Shown one piece after another: positions 13,004 to 24,970 of a stretch of 64,000 nucleotides of DNA. The notes under the pieces were generated by a model, which was given only the letters and a program-made list of their open reading frames with translations, did not search any database and was not told where the DNA came from. Source of the DNA: Odontesthes bonariensis (Eukaryota; Chordata; Actinopteri; Atheriniformes; Atherinopsidae); contig NC_134527.1 in assembly GCF_027942865.1 (NCBI RefSeq), positions 7,108,976 through 7,172,975 on the forward strand, read 5' to 3'. The stretch's first letter is position 1. The number at the start of each line of letters is the position of its first letter. Made by a program: the position numbers and the translations under genes.

Positions 13004-16000
13004 TGGATTTTTTTTTTATGGTTTAAAAGACCGCTCAGCCTCCAGGATCGTGCCACATCCTCCTTGCCAATTAATTCTGTGATTTGTAGCTGTGCAAACT
13101 ACGAGCAACAGAAAATTAACAGTGCACACAAGACGTGACTAATTTTGAATTCACTTAATAAAAAAAAAGGAGTTAATAGAATTTTTCACTGTGTTATTTT
13201 TTTTTATCTTTTTGAGGTGTTATAGCCACTTGAGACAGATTTATCCTTGCAGGGAGAGGAATAATAAGTCAGGACAGGGTTAATTAGTGGTGCAGCGCAG
13301 TGACAAAATATGCAGTAAAAGCCCCAAGCCACTTATGTCCATGATTCAGGGTTCAATAGCTAATTGTCACAGTTTCTGTTAGCATTGGAATCTTTTTATT
13401 TATTTCAATCATGCAATTGGTCTATAAATGTAAATTTTAACCACCACCTGCAATATACAGCAGTTCCAATAGAAATTCTGAGGAATCTACATTTTGTTAT
13501 GGAAAACACCTCTTAAGTGGACCTGAAACTGGGTTCAGCTTCAACAAAATGTGACAAAACCCCATTGGTAGAAATACCAGCTTGCATTAATGCACAGCCT
13601 CCGCTTGTGTTCAAAGCAACATCAAAGCTCTAGTTATCCGACTGGACGTGAACTGTGAAACACGTTTTGCTTGCCACTGACAGGTCCGAGACAAAAGTCT
13701 ACTTCTATCCCGCTCAAGAAATGACACAGTGCTCATATACTAGATCTGAAAAATGTCAGCACTCAAGCCACAAAAATAGCTAAAGTTAGAGTTTAAAGGA
13801 TGTTTTGTGACCTTAAGAGTAGGATTACCTCCTAAAAGGTTAGACAACCCTCACCTCAAGCCATTCCCTTCTTGTCAATCCCATTAGCTTTCAGTTGCAC
13901 CAACCCAGCTGTTCAAACCAGGACGTATCTCTAATGAGTTCCATTAACAGTATTACCTGCATCCGGCGAGCGCTGGGGTCACGGGTCAGCGGTAGACCTA
14001 ACGCTGAGATTAAATTACCCCTGAGGGAGGCAGGGGGGCTTTGGCTGTCTACAGTTTAGTCATCACCCTCCTCCACATTGTGGCAACATACAGAGATTTC
14101 TGATTCAAGGTGGGCTGGGATTTAACATGTCATTTCACGGTTCATATGCTCCCTCTGATCTTATTTCTAACCCTGTGGAGTTCAGATGGAGCTTTCAGTG
14201 CCGGAAGCATGACATGCAGAGAACTTTGAGAGTACAATGTGATCATGACACTGATCAAGACAGGATTGAACTGGTTTGACCGGAGGTCTCACTGAAGCTT
14301 CCCAGGTTTTGCAATTCGTCTTGCAGAGTGACAGCCATTCAAAGCCACTATCTGCCGTACATCTGCAGCGCAACAACCGAATTAGATGGTAAATGGATTT
14401 TTCTATTTTAGAGATTTTTTTTTTTTTTAGAAGGAAACAAACAAGGATGAGGAGATAGATACTTGCATTAGTGACCACTCCCAATATCAACATGTCACAT
14501 GACGGTGAATTGACAGGTGAAAGGCAAAGTACGAAAAGCAGCACCTGAATATGCCAAATTGCAGCCTTGTGGCCTCTTTAAGAACTCTGTTCTAGTCTGA
14601 CATTATATTGTTTTTCCCCGCCAGGTCAAATCCGTTTTAAGGAGAGTAGAGCGCTACTTTTGGAGAGCTCACTGTAGTCTTTAGACTGGTAAGATTAGCA
14701 TATAGCAACAAATGCCAACTGAAATAGAAAAGAAAACAAGACAAAAAGATGGTAGGTAAAACAATATTGTCAAATGGCAACTGGCAAGAAATTCATCTCC
14801 ATATAAACACTGATACTTAAGACATTTGATGGTAGATGTTAGCCAACTTTAGCTTAAGCATCACATTTTTTCAGGCTAAATAATGGTTTAGCTGCATATT
14901 GTCAGCTTATTTAGCAAAAAAAATGTATTTCTTGATGTTTTTATATGGATTAACTTTGGTACGTATGTGTGGATTTCTTTAGAAAATTTGTAGGGTTTTC
15001 ATTTTTTTCCTTCTTGTGTTTTATTTTAACTCGGTGAAATGAACACAGCCCCACTCGCCAATACAAGAGCAATTTTATGCTAACACGGTTTTAAATTATT
15101 AGCAACATTTTTGGTAGATCTTTTCCAAATCAGCTCTTGTTACTTGCTGGCAGCGTCAATATTATTGGTGGGAGCCAGACAAAGAGACAGAACCTTAATT
15201 ACTGTGAGTGGAAGCAGCAGGCTCTGTGTGGGATCTGGAGCCCCGTGGAGTGACTAAGAAGCTTCAGGAGATCTCGATAGGCCCAGCCAGCAGCGATTCA
15301 GTCCGAGCACAGGTACTGTAACGTCTCTCACACACACTGCCAACTATAACAAGCAAGTGCACGCACACACATAGAAACAAAAGCCCAGCAACGCATAGAT
15401 AACCGCCTGAGTCATCCCGAAGGCATTCACAATAACCTCACTAACAAGGGGGGTAAAAAAAAAAAAAAAGAGTGGAGGAGAAGTGAAAAAAAAACACACT
15501 GCACAACACAGAAAAGGCCTCAGAGAGCACAGCTCACTCTTGTCTCTCAGACAGAGCCTGAGGCTGTGCATTCCGACTTCATTCTTTGAGCTCAAAAGCA
15601 TCTGCAAACACCAGTGCTCATCAGACATCCATTTACACGCTCGAGGGAAAACAAATACATGGTCAAAACTTAATGAGGGATTTCTATTGACTACATAAAT
15701 GAAGGTCAGATTCGTATTACAAGAGCTACCTCACTTCAACTACTGTCCACACTGAAGAAAATCAAACGGCTAAATCTCCACTTCTCCCGCCCCATTTTTG
15801 GATCGGTAACTGTTCCGCATGCTCGTCACACGATGTCAGAACAGTAATCCATAATTATGTCATTGACTACACCTGTCGTTGCGCTCCCACCTGATCAGCC
15901 TGACGTGCTCTAAGGAAAGAAACAGTCCCGTCAGTCTTACAACCTGCAACTGACCACATCTGTGCATAAACAGACTTTTTCAAATGCTGCCTCACTTGCT

Positions 16001-17595
16001 AACAACACCCCAGCTGGTACCACTACTTGTCAAAGTGATTTTGCCATTATTTAAAAAACACCCCGACAGTCGCTTCACGGTTTTCTCATTAAGTTTCTTT
16101 ACGTTTAGAAATAGAAGAAAAACATCCTCGCTGCAAAGGAACATTCATCAGACAAATCTCTTTTTCAGCCACCGGAAAGCACATTTTCAACCATTATTTA
16201 TTCAGCCACTCTCTGCTAAGTGCTGATTTAGCAGTGGCTTCCATATTTTCACGGCACCATTAAAAGACACAATCCGACCAACTTCAGTCACCTTTCTCAG
16301 AGTAGATGTTTATGTCAGTGTCTCAATCAAAGGATGCGCTAATATATTTCTGTATATGATAATAATAATATTAATAATACGCTGTAAACTACAATCCTGA
16401 CAACTCACCAGGACTGAAGCATTTACACCAGTGTATACGTTTGGCCAGCTCACTGAACAGAAGTGTCGTACTGGAGGACATCAGTGTACTTGCATGAATC
16501 CTTGTCGCCCTTAGGGTGACTGATGAGTTGCATTTTTGTTTTTTTTATTTAAAGTTCAATGGAAAAATGTCCCAGAAACAAATGAATGAATTTACACATT
16601 ACATAAAAAGAAAGAAATGCCAAAACAACCTCTGTCTGGGCAGGAACATGTGAATGTTTTGCATTTTGTGCTCGTTAAATTACTCAAACGTGTTGACAGT
16701 ACTCAGCAACTTCAGTGCTTTCCCCACGACTTCCTGCAGGCTCAAAAAAGAACAAAAAAGAAAACTCCAAACTTTCTACAATTTGCTTTGTTAACGGCAG
16801 CGACTGAACAGAATTAGTGGCTTTGCCAGAATAAATGGGAGCACATCTCTTTTGTCTGAAAGTCACTCTATTATTAACGCTGCAATTACGATGTGGGCCA
16901 CACAGTATTATAACCAATTATAACACCTACTCTATCCAGCGATCAATCACTGCGTGAATGGACCCATTGAGAGCAGAAGATACTTGTCTAGACCAAATGA
17001 TGTAATCGCGCTGCTTCAACTCTCCTTCATTTGGCTAATCCGCTGACGCTGTGCCCCGAGTGTTAAAGCACCCACACGCTCTGACCTTTTCCTTATCATA
17101 AATCACACACTACTGTTCTGCTGCCAGGATTTTGTTTAACCCAATTTGTCACTGAGGAGACCCCCCTTCCAGCCTGACTGCAGATTCACTCAGAAAGGAC
17201 TGGGAGCACAATTAGTGGGCGGATCAAAGCATGCCATCCAGACCTCTCTCTCGCCCTGTAATCATGGATGTCAGTAGCCTCTGGAGCTGATAAGCCACGG
17301 CTACTGTTTGTTACAAAGCAGAGGGAGGAAAGAACTGGCGACGAGAGCTGCGACTAAGATTTGTTTTCATCAATCTGTGCGTCATTGTTTTTGTTGATCT
17401 TTTTAAGGGTTAGAAAATGCGATCTAGAAACGTAAGGCTCGCTCTGTCCGATGATCTGTCTGACAACCAAAAACAACCAAGTTTCAAATACATAAACCGA
17501 AACACATAAATGGCAACCAATCATATTTAAGAAGCAGGAGTCCAGGAATATCTGGAAATTTTCACTTTGTACGGAGTGCACAAAAAAGAGAGAAG

Positions 17596-17614
17596 AAAAA
17601 AAAAAAAAAAAAAA
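17596..17614. repeat. Poly-A homopolymer
   Basis: An A run of about 19 bases preceded by purine-rich sequence (agagagaag) in vav2 intron 1. Low complexity only. Confidence 0.85.
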
Positions 17615-19055
17615 GCAACCATCACGGACAGAGTGAAAGGCAGAGGGACAGATGCAACACGCGTGTTCACACATTATTATGACAGAAACGGGTCACTGAA
17701 GGTGTGCCAAGAATATCAGACAAATGTGCTGTCAGAGGGCAGTCGCTCTCGTCCGATAGCCGCTTCGGCCTCCTCAGGCATGACATGAAGAATAACCGAA
17801 ATGCGCTGGCCAACTTTGATCCATTCACCAGCACAATTCTCAGACTTGTCACCGTGCAGTGATGGAGAGCCAGTGGTGTGTCAGATATGACTTCAGGGTG
17901 AAGAAAAGTCAAATGAAACATTTGCTGCGACGTGCTTGTAATCCACTGCCATGGTCACGTACACTTCCTGAAGAGCCTTGACACGTCCTCATATTGGTTT
18001 TGGAGACGTGAATGAGCAGAAGTGGGGAGGGAACTATGTGGAAGTGTGAGGCGTCCATTATCCAAACCTGTAATCGCACCGACGACTACGCTAATGTTTT
18101 GTTTTTTAGTCTAATTATGCAGCACAATGTTTACAGCAGATTCTCTCCACAAGGAAGTTGATGGTATATTTTAGCGTGTTTCCCTTCCACTGCAGTGGTT
18201 AATATTCAGAAATGTAATTGTGGATTTCCCGTTTAAAATGTCGTCGCTAGAAGAGTGGTGCTTGTCAAGTCTTGTAAACTGCCAGAGTTTCACCTAAACT
18301 TTCAGAACCACACGATCTAGCTTTAGAATTGAGACACAGTGACTTGAACTGGACAGCATCTTTCAACTAAATCGAGCTCAACTGAATTTATTAGAATTTC
18401 AAACAGAGCACAATGCCCACGATTGGTACGAACGATGAAACTGAAGCCTGCGATTGTGGTAACAGGTCAGTAACATGACATCCAAGAGAGACTGCGTCTT
18501 TCACAAGTTAAGATGGTGATGGGAATCACAACTCTGGGGAAAAACTGTGGGGGCAAGTCGCTCCACCAACTTAAGAATAATGTTCCTAAGTATAAAATTG
18601 CAAAAGAATAAGAAATCAGCAAATGCTTAATAATATTCAAAGGAATTGGAGCAACATATTTTTCAGGGGCGGCTTTGCTCATTTCAGTAAAACAATGCAA
18701 AGCTTTGCCGTACCTATTTTTTGTCTTTCAGCTTTATTCAAATAAACATGCAATTAAACTGTTGAAAAATTAAAATAAATCAGCGTAATCTGTCACTCTT
18801 TCTCAGGGCTGTAAGGTTGGAGGACCTGCCACACCCTGCTGACGCTAAAGAAAAAAAAACGGATGCAAATTGTTCAACCGAGAATGTGTCATTGATTTTC
18901 TTGAACTTCCTTAAGTAGACTTATCTTTGCACACCTCTTCTCACAGTTAGACTGTCTAGATAATACTCAATTAACACCCTGTGAAGCTCATGTGAAGATG
19001 CTGTAGCTGCAGTGAGACTGCTGATCACTTTGCTAACACCTGAAAGATGGATGAC

Positions 19056-19079
19056 AAAAAAAAAAAAAAAAAAAAAAAA
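19056..19079. repeat. Poly-A homopolymer, 24 bp
   Basis: An uninterrupted A run on the plus strand about 530 bp from the vav2 exon 1 donor. Low complexity only. Confidence 0.9.
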
Positions 19080-19607
19080 CACACCTGGAACTACTGAGTG
19101 AGTTTACATGTAGAGGAACATACGGTGTTTTGTGATAATACTGCTTCGGCCAGCACAAAACGGATCAAAATCAGCCCTGAAGACTCCAAACAGCCACCAC
19201 CTCCACTGCTCCTAACATCCATCTATGAGCTTAATTCCTTTCTTCACCTGCACAAAACTAAACAAAGCCCGTATATCTCAAAGTGCACATTACTGCAGAG
19301 CATCTGTAAAGTGACTGCATTATCACAGATATACTAATAGCAGCTTTGTGCTGAGCCTAGAGGTGAGCTTTCTGTGGGTCACAGGAAGCTTTCAGGTCCA
19401 AATCTGGGATGCACTGGGAGAACCCACGCAGGGGGTATGTTGTGCAACGAGCTTTCCTAACAATCACAGCAAACCATGGTATCATCTGAGCGGACAGTGA
19501 TTGGGAAGAAGTGTTATGTTATCACAGTCACATGACATAGCCCCAGGGTGTAAATCAGACCCCCTTTTTCTGCTTGGTGTTTAACTTTTGAGCCGAGCCC
19601 GACTCAC

Positions 19608-19811
19608 CTGTGACATCTGGGGTCTGAAGTTGATCTCCTTCAGGTCCACTGATCCGGGTGAGAGGTTGTGCAACATCTGGCACAGAAGCACCCCGTCTCG
19701 CAGAGCCTGTGCCAGGTCGAAGACGGCCGCCGAGGGCCACACGACCCGGTGGTTCGGGGGCAGGACCTTGCAGTCTATCAACCACCGTCCGCATTGTCTC
19801 CACTCCTCCAT
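19608..19811 (-). CDS. vav2: Vav2 guanine nucleotide exchange factor, coding exon 1 (partial gene)
   Basis: The exon encodes residues 1-68 of Vav2, a Rho/Rac guanine nucleotide exchange factor that acts below receptor tyrosine kinases and immune receptors in the cytoplasm and at the membrane. It opens with [17 protein letters not shown] and ends with INFRPQMSQ, which is the beginning of the calponin-homology domain and nearly identical to vertebrate VAV2 as I recall it. The reading frame ends exactly on a codon (CAG) followed by the donor GTGAGT. The start at 19811 was chosen because it matches the family N-terminus and has G at -3 and G at +4. An in-frame upstream ATG at 19946 sits in a poor context. 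The remaining domains (DH, PH, C1, SH3, SH2) are encoded left of the window. Confidence 0.97.
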
Positions 19812-21030
19812 CTCTGCTCCGGAGACTCTCCTCGCGAACAAACCCGAGTCCTGGAGCCGGTTCACAGGCGGTGGGGAGCCGCGTTTCGCTGCGCACAAGC
19901 GGGCAACTACGGTCGATGTCCTATCGGCTCTGGGTGTCTTGAGCATTCACGTTCAGATCTGCAATCAGGCAATTTCACAACTTCGTGTAAATACCAGCTG
20001 GCCACCGCACTATACCCTGACGCATGTCAGCTCTCCTGTGCACGCAACATGAAGCTTTGATACAGACCCAAACACTGATTTACTTCGGGAGACGGCTTCG
20101 GTTTTACGGACATTTTCTTCTCTTCATTCTCAAAAAAAAAAAAAAAAAGTTTTTCTTTCAGGCGTATCCAACCCAAAAGGCGTGAACAAAGACGAACAAC
20201 AGTGGGGAACTAAACAGCTGGATGCTGCGGTTTGTCATATAGCGACTTCGCTGCTGTCTCACTGTCCAGCGTACAAGCAGCAGAGTCTACGTGTGAGTAA
20301 AGCCGTGTTTCAACCTGGTTACATACTGAACAAAGCCCGGAGTCACTCACTGCATTTGCATGTCACGGTTCGCCAACCACATGTAAAATTATGTACTTCC
20401 ACTCATTTCCGAGAGGAGAAAAAAAATAAAATAAAGAAAAGGGGTTTAGGGTTCCGCGCGCGCACACAGAGGAGGCTCACAACAACGCTCGTGTTCCCCC
20501 CTTTTCCACAACACAGTCTAAACGTCGCTCTCCAGCAGCGGAAACATGTCCAGAGGGAGAAGAAGAAAAAAAAAAAGAGGAGTCCGTTTGCGTTTATCCA
20601 GTTCAATGTGAAGTTAACGTCTCGCGCGTCCACTCACGCCCCCCCAAAAAGCAGCGTTCCCGTTTAAAGCTGAGCACTTCTGAGATTTCGAGCTATCTTC
20701 CGTTCACGTCCTCGCTCGCATGTCTCCCTCTCCCTTGGTTTCCTTTCCCACCGAGATGTGTCACGGTCCCAGCTTCCCGGGCTGCTCAGATTTGACTCGT
20801 CCACGCTTCGGGCTCGGTTCCTACAGGGGAGGGGGGGCTACCTTCCATGTGCCGGTTATCTCCTGCGAACTTATCACTCAGATAGTGTTTCCCGACTCTG
20901 CTGAAGTATATTCATACTCCCAAAAAAAAAAAAAAATGGGAGTTTCAGGGAGTATTTTTGAACTGGGTATCTGAGAGTTGTGGGCGCGCCCCCTGCCGGG
21001 TGAAGCGCGCACTGCACGCGCCCACTGTGG
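19812..21030 (-). promoter_or_regulatory. vav2: vav2 5' UTR and putative promoter region
   Basis: This is the upstream side of vav2 exon 1. CpG-dense patches occur at about 19.8-19.9 kb, 20.44-20.66 kb and 20.98-21.03 kb (for example gggcgcgccccctgc), standing out from the AT-rich flanks and interrupted by A runs. CpG-rich DNA at this position fits a TATA-less vertebrate promoter. The transcription start cannot be placed from sequence alone. Long plus-strand ORFs over this stretch are antisense by-products of CpG-rich DNA. Confidence 0.5.
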
Positions 21031-21613
21031 ATGGTTACCTTTTGCAGCTTGACGTGCCCACACTGATGTTTGTGTGATTTGGCCTCATTGTGACATTTGC
21101 AACATAGCTCAACGGTGTTAAAAGATTGCGCTGACCAAGAACAGTGAGCAAAAGATATGAGAAAACACTTCCGATAAGCAGAAAACCTCATGTGCTCTGC
21201 TTATCAGAAAACATAAAAACAAAATGTCACAAGGCACGACATAACCAGAAACACAGCAGTGAAACAGAGGACACAGCAATTTTTCAGAAAAAAAAAACAC
21301 GTTTACAAAACAAAAACACCACTTTGAAAAACAAAAAATAGCTTTTAACCAGTGCTCTGTGATGTGGCTTTTAGATGATTCTTTTTGTATTTTGGTAAAT
21401 GTGGTGTTTTTCCATTGTGTTTTTGTTTTTTTAATTATGTTAATTGTTGTAGTTTAACTGTATTTCTAACTGTTGCTGAAAAAAAAAACATCTGCTCAGA
21501 ATCAGACATCAGAGGCTGCTTTGGTAGAAGATACATTCACCCATTTTCTGCTGTTCACCCAGGACTGAGTCAGGACCCACAGTGGGACATGTCCGAAACA
21601 CTTCTCCTGACCT

Positions 21614-21887
21614 GGGGTCCGTTTCACAAAGCAGGTTCAACCAACTCTGAGTCTATTCCTGATCTCTGAGTTGATCTACTCTGAGATAGAAAACCCTGAG
21701 TTTTCGGTTCCACAAACGCTGATTTGAGTGAGGTTAATCAACTCTGAGTCGGTTCACCTTGAGTTTAGCGCGTGCACCACAACTTTAAAAAGCCAGCATC
21801 AATGGAGCCCCGATTCGACGAGTCACCTTGGCAACGGGGAAGAGGAGGGGCTACGATTTTACGTTTTTAGAAATAAGTGCAACACCG
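21614..21887 (+). mobile_element. PIF/Harbinger-like element fragment (left end)
   Basis: The sequence starts with 'ggggtccgtttcacaaagca' and continues with repeated 'aactctgagt' motifs, a pattern I associate with the termini of teleost Harbinger-type elements. Further in, a short frame starting MEPRFDES (from about 21.80 kb) runs into a stop. No matching inverted right end was found, because the copy is cut off at 21888 by the TTAA-flanked element. The family assignment is from memory of the terminal pattern and needs a library search. Confidence 0.45.
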
Positions 21888-22400
21888 TTAAAGGGACACT
21901 ATGTAATTTCTTCCCCCATCTAGTGGTGCAATTTTATTTTGCAAAGTTGAATGAATTTGCTCTCTAGCGCCTCACGTTTTCAAATGTGCGCTGCAACTTC
22001 TTGAACTACGGCAAGCGGAATGTGTCAAGATTCAAGAAGCTATAGCTTCAGACTCAAGGTCCATACAAACAAAAAGAAATCAAGACACACAGTACAAAGG
22101 ATTATATAACACACATACAACAACACTATGAATACAGATGACAGATAACATGTCAGATAACATAACATCTCCTTTGGTGTGCAAGCAATGCAATTAGTCA
22201 TATTCCGGGAGTTACCGGAAGTGACGTTGACGCAGCGTTAGCATTAGCCTGTGTTAGCAATAGGAGCATTAGCAGCGGTAAATAAACTCCCGGTAAACTT
22301 ACAAACTTTCTAATGCCTCGTTTTGTGAGCTAAGAGCCTATGTGTACTACGGCAGAAGTTTGGTAACAATCAATGCATTATTAGTGGGATCATTTACGAG

Positions 22401-22609
22401 ATAAAATCTATTTAGCATTTATTTTTTTTTTTAAACTTTATTAGTAAATCAACAAAATAACAGTTTACAAATGTGAGCATAACGCCAAAAAGAAGATATC
22501 CAGGGGGAGCATAGGAATAATAATAAAAAGAAGAAGATGATGCACTTACAAAAAGAAAGCTAATGAACACAAAGACATATGTGCCAAGGAATAAAATCTA
22601 TTTAGCATT
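22401..22609 (-). mobile_element. Nested poly-A retro-insertion with 19-bp target-site duplication
   Basis: The 19-mer ATAAAATCTATTTAGCATT occurs at 22401-22419 and again at 22591-22609, bracketing a 171-bp insert. Read on the minus strand, the insert ends in CTAATAAAGTTT followed by an A run, that is, a polyadenylation signal and poly-A tail. A direct duplication plus an A tail is the signature of target-primed reverse transcription by a LINE. The insert is therefore a truncated LINE 3' end or a retrotransposed transcript fragment that landed inside the older TTAA-flanked element. Its source is unknown. Confidence 0.85.
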
Positions 22610-22638
22610 AGCGGCTGTAATAAGCCATTTGGCGGAAA

Positions 22639-22657
22639 TGACGTCACAATGACGTCA
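22639..22657. promoter_or_regulatory. Paired full CRE/ATF palindromes inside the TTAA element
   Basis: Two perfect TGACGTCA sites (22639-22646 and 22650-22657) are separated by CAA. With flanking AAA/TTT they form a perfect inverted repeat with 12-bp arms and a 3-bp centre. TGACGTCA is the consensus full site for CREB/ATF factors. Any regulatory effect on vav2 or brd3 is speculation. Confidence 0.5.
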
Positions 22658-23319
22658 TTTCTGCTTGTAGGCCTGGTGGGGAAATCGCGATTCGAAGTGC
22701 TTTATGTCCCTCTCGGCACTTCGTCATTTTTCATAGAGCGGAAGGACATGGCAGCCTCCATAGAGCTTACCTGCTCTATGTAGATACAGACAAGTTATTC
22801 TTCACTCAGGAGGATAAGTGAGATTTTTGACAGAGATCATTTTACACCAATGAGAACTAACTTATGAATGAATATGTTGATTTGAGCTAATAAATGACTT
22901 AATTTATTACATAGTGTCCCTTTAAAGAGCTCAGTGCAAATCTCATCCACTCCCAGGGTTCTTACCGCCATGGAATTGTTGAACTATCTCAGCAACTTGA
23001 GCCCCAGTGATTAGCAAGTTCCTCCTTAAAGTCCCTTGCCCCTACTTGCATCAATGTAGGAGCAGGGAAATCTTCTTGTCTTAGGTGAAGGCATCTTATA
23101 TTTATTCTTGCAATAATCCAAAACAAATTGTCTTGACAAATGTTGTTCAGAACATTCTTCAGCATTTTAAAAGAATAGGCTGAAAGCTAATCATGGCAAA
23201 CTCAAGACAGACAAGCAACAACAGAGGGGCCTTTTGCCCGGAGTGTAACAGTCTTCACGTGTGCAGTATTTACACTTTAAGACAATAATCTTGCACAGTG
23301 TAACTGCACTAGCCTTGCC

Positions 23320-23760
23320 ACCTGGTGGAGTTGTCCAGGTGTCTCCGTTGCAAACTACCTTTGGCAAGACGGAGTCTGGATGAAGCATCGGCTGTGTGTT
23401 TTACTAGCAAGTGACATTTAACGTGTGGCAACGTAAAAGTCTTGGGTCCAAGTGTTTCTGTAGAGAGAGGAGGCTTTCTCCTGGCAACCATTTCACACAA
23501 GCCACACTTGTTCAATCTTCTTCCAGTTGTACTGTCATAAACGTTAACATTAACATGCTGAGGAGATTGCGCTGAGGTTTAACCCAAAATTGGAATCCAA
23601 AATTGGAAATTGCCCTTTAACCCCTCCCACATTGATGGGCAGCAACAATTGCTTCTCTCAGATGATTGCCGACATCTCCTTGGCACAGAATTAACACACA
23701 CCTGAATGTTCCAGACCAGCAAAATGCCAAAACGTCTGTAGTTTTTGTTAAATAAATAAT
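23320..23760 (-). pseudogene. Tc1-like transposase fossil
   Basis: The minus strand reads REAIVAAHQCGRG near 23.63-23.67 kb, then RLNKCGLCEMVARRKPPLS just below 23.52 kb, then LRLAKGSLQ near 23.36 kb. These correspond in order to the N-terminal helix-turn-helix, the linker and the start of the catalytic domain of a Tc1-like transposase. Stops and frameshifts separate them and the DDE part is missing. It belongs to the same subfamily as the fossil at 3.1-3.6 kb. Confidence 0.75.
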
Positions 23761-24779
23761 GTAACAGTGTATTATACCGATATAAGCAAGATGACTTTTC
23801 ATGATGTCATGTAAAACCTTTAGAAGAGGCTGCGCTTGCTTATGGCGAACTGGTCTTCCACTTTTGTCTGCTGCTCCAGTTGTTAATTAAACAATTTAGT
23901 ATACATTTACTGCCCAACATATTAGAATAAACTGTGCATAAAATGTTTTAAAGAAGTGGCTATGTATAAGCTCCAATTGCAAGTGTAATCTAAAAAATAT
24001 TCTATAAAGTATGAAATTTAATTGATTTCCATAAAAAAAAAAAAAAAAAAGATGGTCAGCCATCTTGTACGCTGCCAAATTCTGCAGCAGGAATCGTGTT
24101 GTTCCTTGTTTTACAGTTGATCATTCACGACACACAGTTTGTTATTTCAGGTAAGTGGCCTCGAGGCTAAGAGGAACAAAAAAGGCATTAGTTGCAAAAA
24201 TGCAGAGGATGAGATTCCTCAGGAATGAATGATCTGTCATGAAATAGTTTCAGTTTTAAAACTGAGTACCAAGGTGTCAGTCTGAGTCAGAGGGGCCGAT
24301 ATAGATGTGCCTGTCTTACATGTTGTAGGTCCTGCCACAGAGATGGAGAGAAAAAGAGAACAAGATATGCACAAGAGTTCAGTTAGGATTCACATTCAGC
24401 TGAATTGTGACGTAAGTCATAAGCACTTCCATCAAGCCACAATATTTATCATGGTTCTTAACAAGGTCCATACTGCGTTGCTTCATAAAGGAACTGACTG
24501 AGTAACTGGCTTATTCTGTCATACCATGCCCCAATTCAATCCCAAACAGAGCTCAGAGTTTTACAAATGCCGATTAAATCAACAAAACCATCAATCAGCG
24601 TAGATTTCAAACACGGATGGCAACACAGCAATAAGGAAAAACTGTGCGCACCGAGGCATTTAGCTGTTTCAGGGCCCCGAACCAGAGAGATTTACATCAG
24701 GCAACAGGAAACACTCACATTTCTTGTTCTGAGTATGAGTAACTGGGACTCTGAGAACCTCAGGGAGGGGTCTCCTGCT

Positions 24780-24970
24780 GGGGCCCAGAGTCAGGACTAA
24801 ACAAGGTGAGGCTGCGTTTGAGCTTTATGCTCCTAAAATCTGGAACAGTCTTACTTAATGATTATTTTTTATGGAATGATTTTATTTGCCTTCTTGTGAT
24901 TTCATGTAGCTGCAAAGCACTTTGAATTGCCTCGTGTACGAATTGTGCTCCACAAACAAACTTGCCTGTG
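24780..24970 (+). repeat. LINE 3' end with reverse-transcriptase ORF C-terminus
   Basis: The plus frame ending at a TAA (24856-24858) reads GEAAFELYAPKIWNSLT. This is the terminal motif of many vertebrate LINE ORF2 proteins of the L2/CR1/Rex type (pattern AF..YAPKLWNSLP). It is followed by 'gcaaagcactttgaattgcc' and 'acaaacaaacttgcctg', a common fish LINE 3' tail. Only the 3' end is present, as expected for a 5'-truncated insertion. Confidence 0.7.

Larger units (their letters stand above)
1..19607 (-). other. vav2: vav2 intron 1 (partial, continues left of the window)
   Basis: This is the sequence downstream, on the minus strand, of the only vav2 coding exon seen here. The next expected exon would finish the calponin-homology domain, and nothing resembling it is found on the minus strand, so intron 1 is at least 19.6 kb long. 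Contents are a generic interspersed-repeat tail (about 2895-3063), Tc1-like fossils (about 3140-3570 and 12225-13003), a TG microsatellite (9649-9675) and long A runs (2042-2073, 9460-9481, 17596-17614, 19056-19079). Open frames here are short, unspliced and not recognisable as proteins. Enhancers may well exist, but none can be named from sequence alone. Confidence 0.8.
21888..22925. mobile_element. TTAA-flanked non-autonomous DNA transposon (piggyBac-like)
   Basis: Perfect 20-bp inverted repeats bound the element: TTAAAGGGACACTATGTAAT at 21888-21907 and its reverse complement at 22906-22925. Both outermost tetranucleotides are TTAA, consistent with a piggyBac-type TTAA target duplication, although TTAA could also be part of the terminal repeat. 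There is no transposase frame, so it is a non-autonomous (MITE-like) element. It is 1038 bp long, of which 190 bp is a later nested insertion plus its duplicated target. It also carries a paired CRE palindrome at 22639-22657. Confidence 0.75.

Noticed and set aside
19588..20060. Plus-strand ORFs of 130 and 154 codons over the vav2 first exon
   Set aside because: They are antisense to a conserved coding exon in CpG-rich DNA, which depletes stops on both strands. They have no recognisable motif.
20182..20667. Plus-strand ORF of 161 codons rich in Lys, His and Gln
   Set aside because: Its composition reflects A runs and CpG-rich promoter DNA upstream of vav2. No domain is visible.
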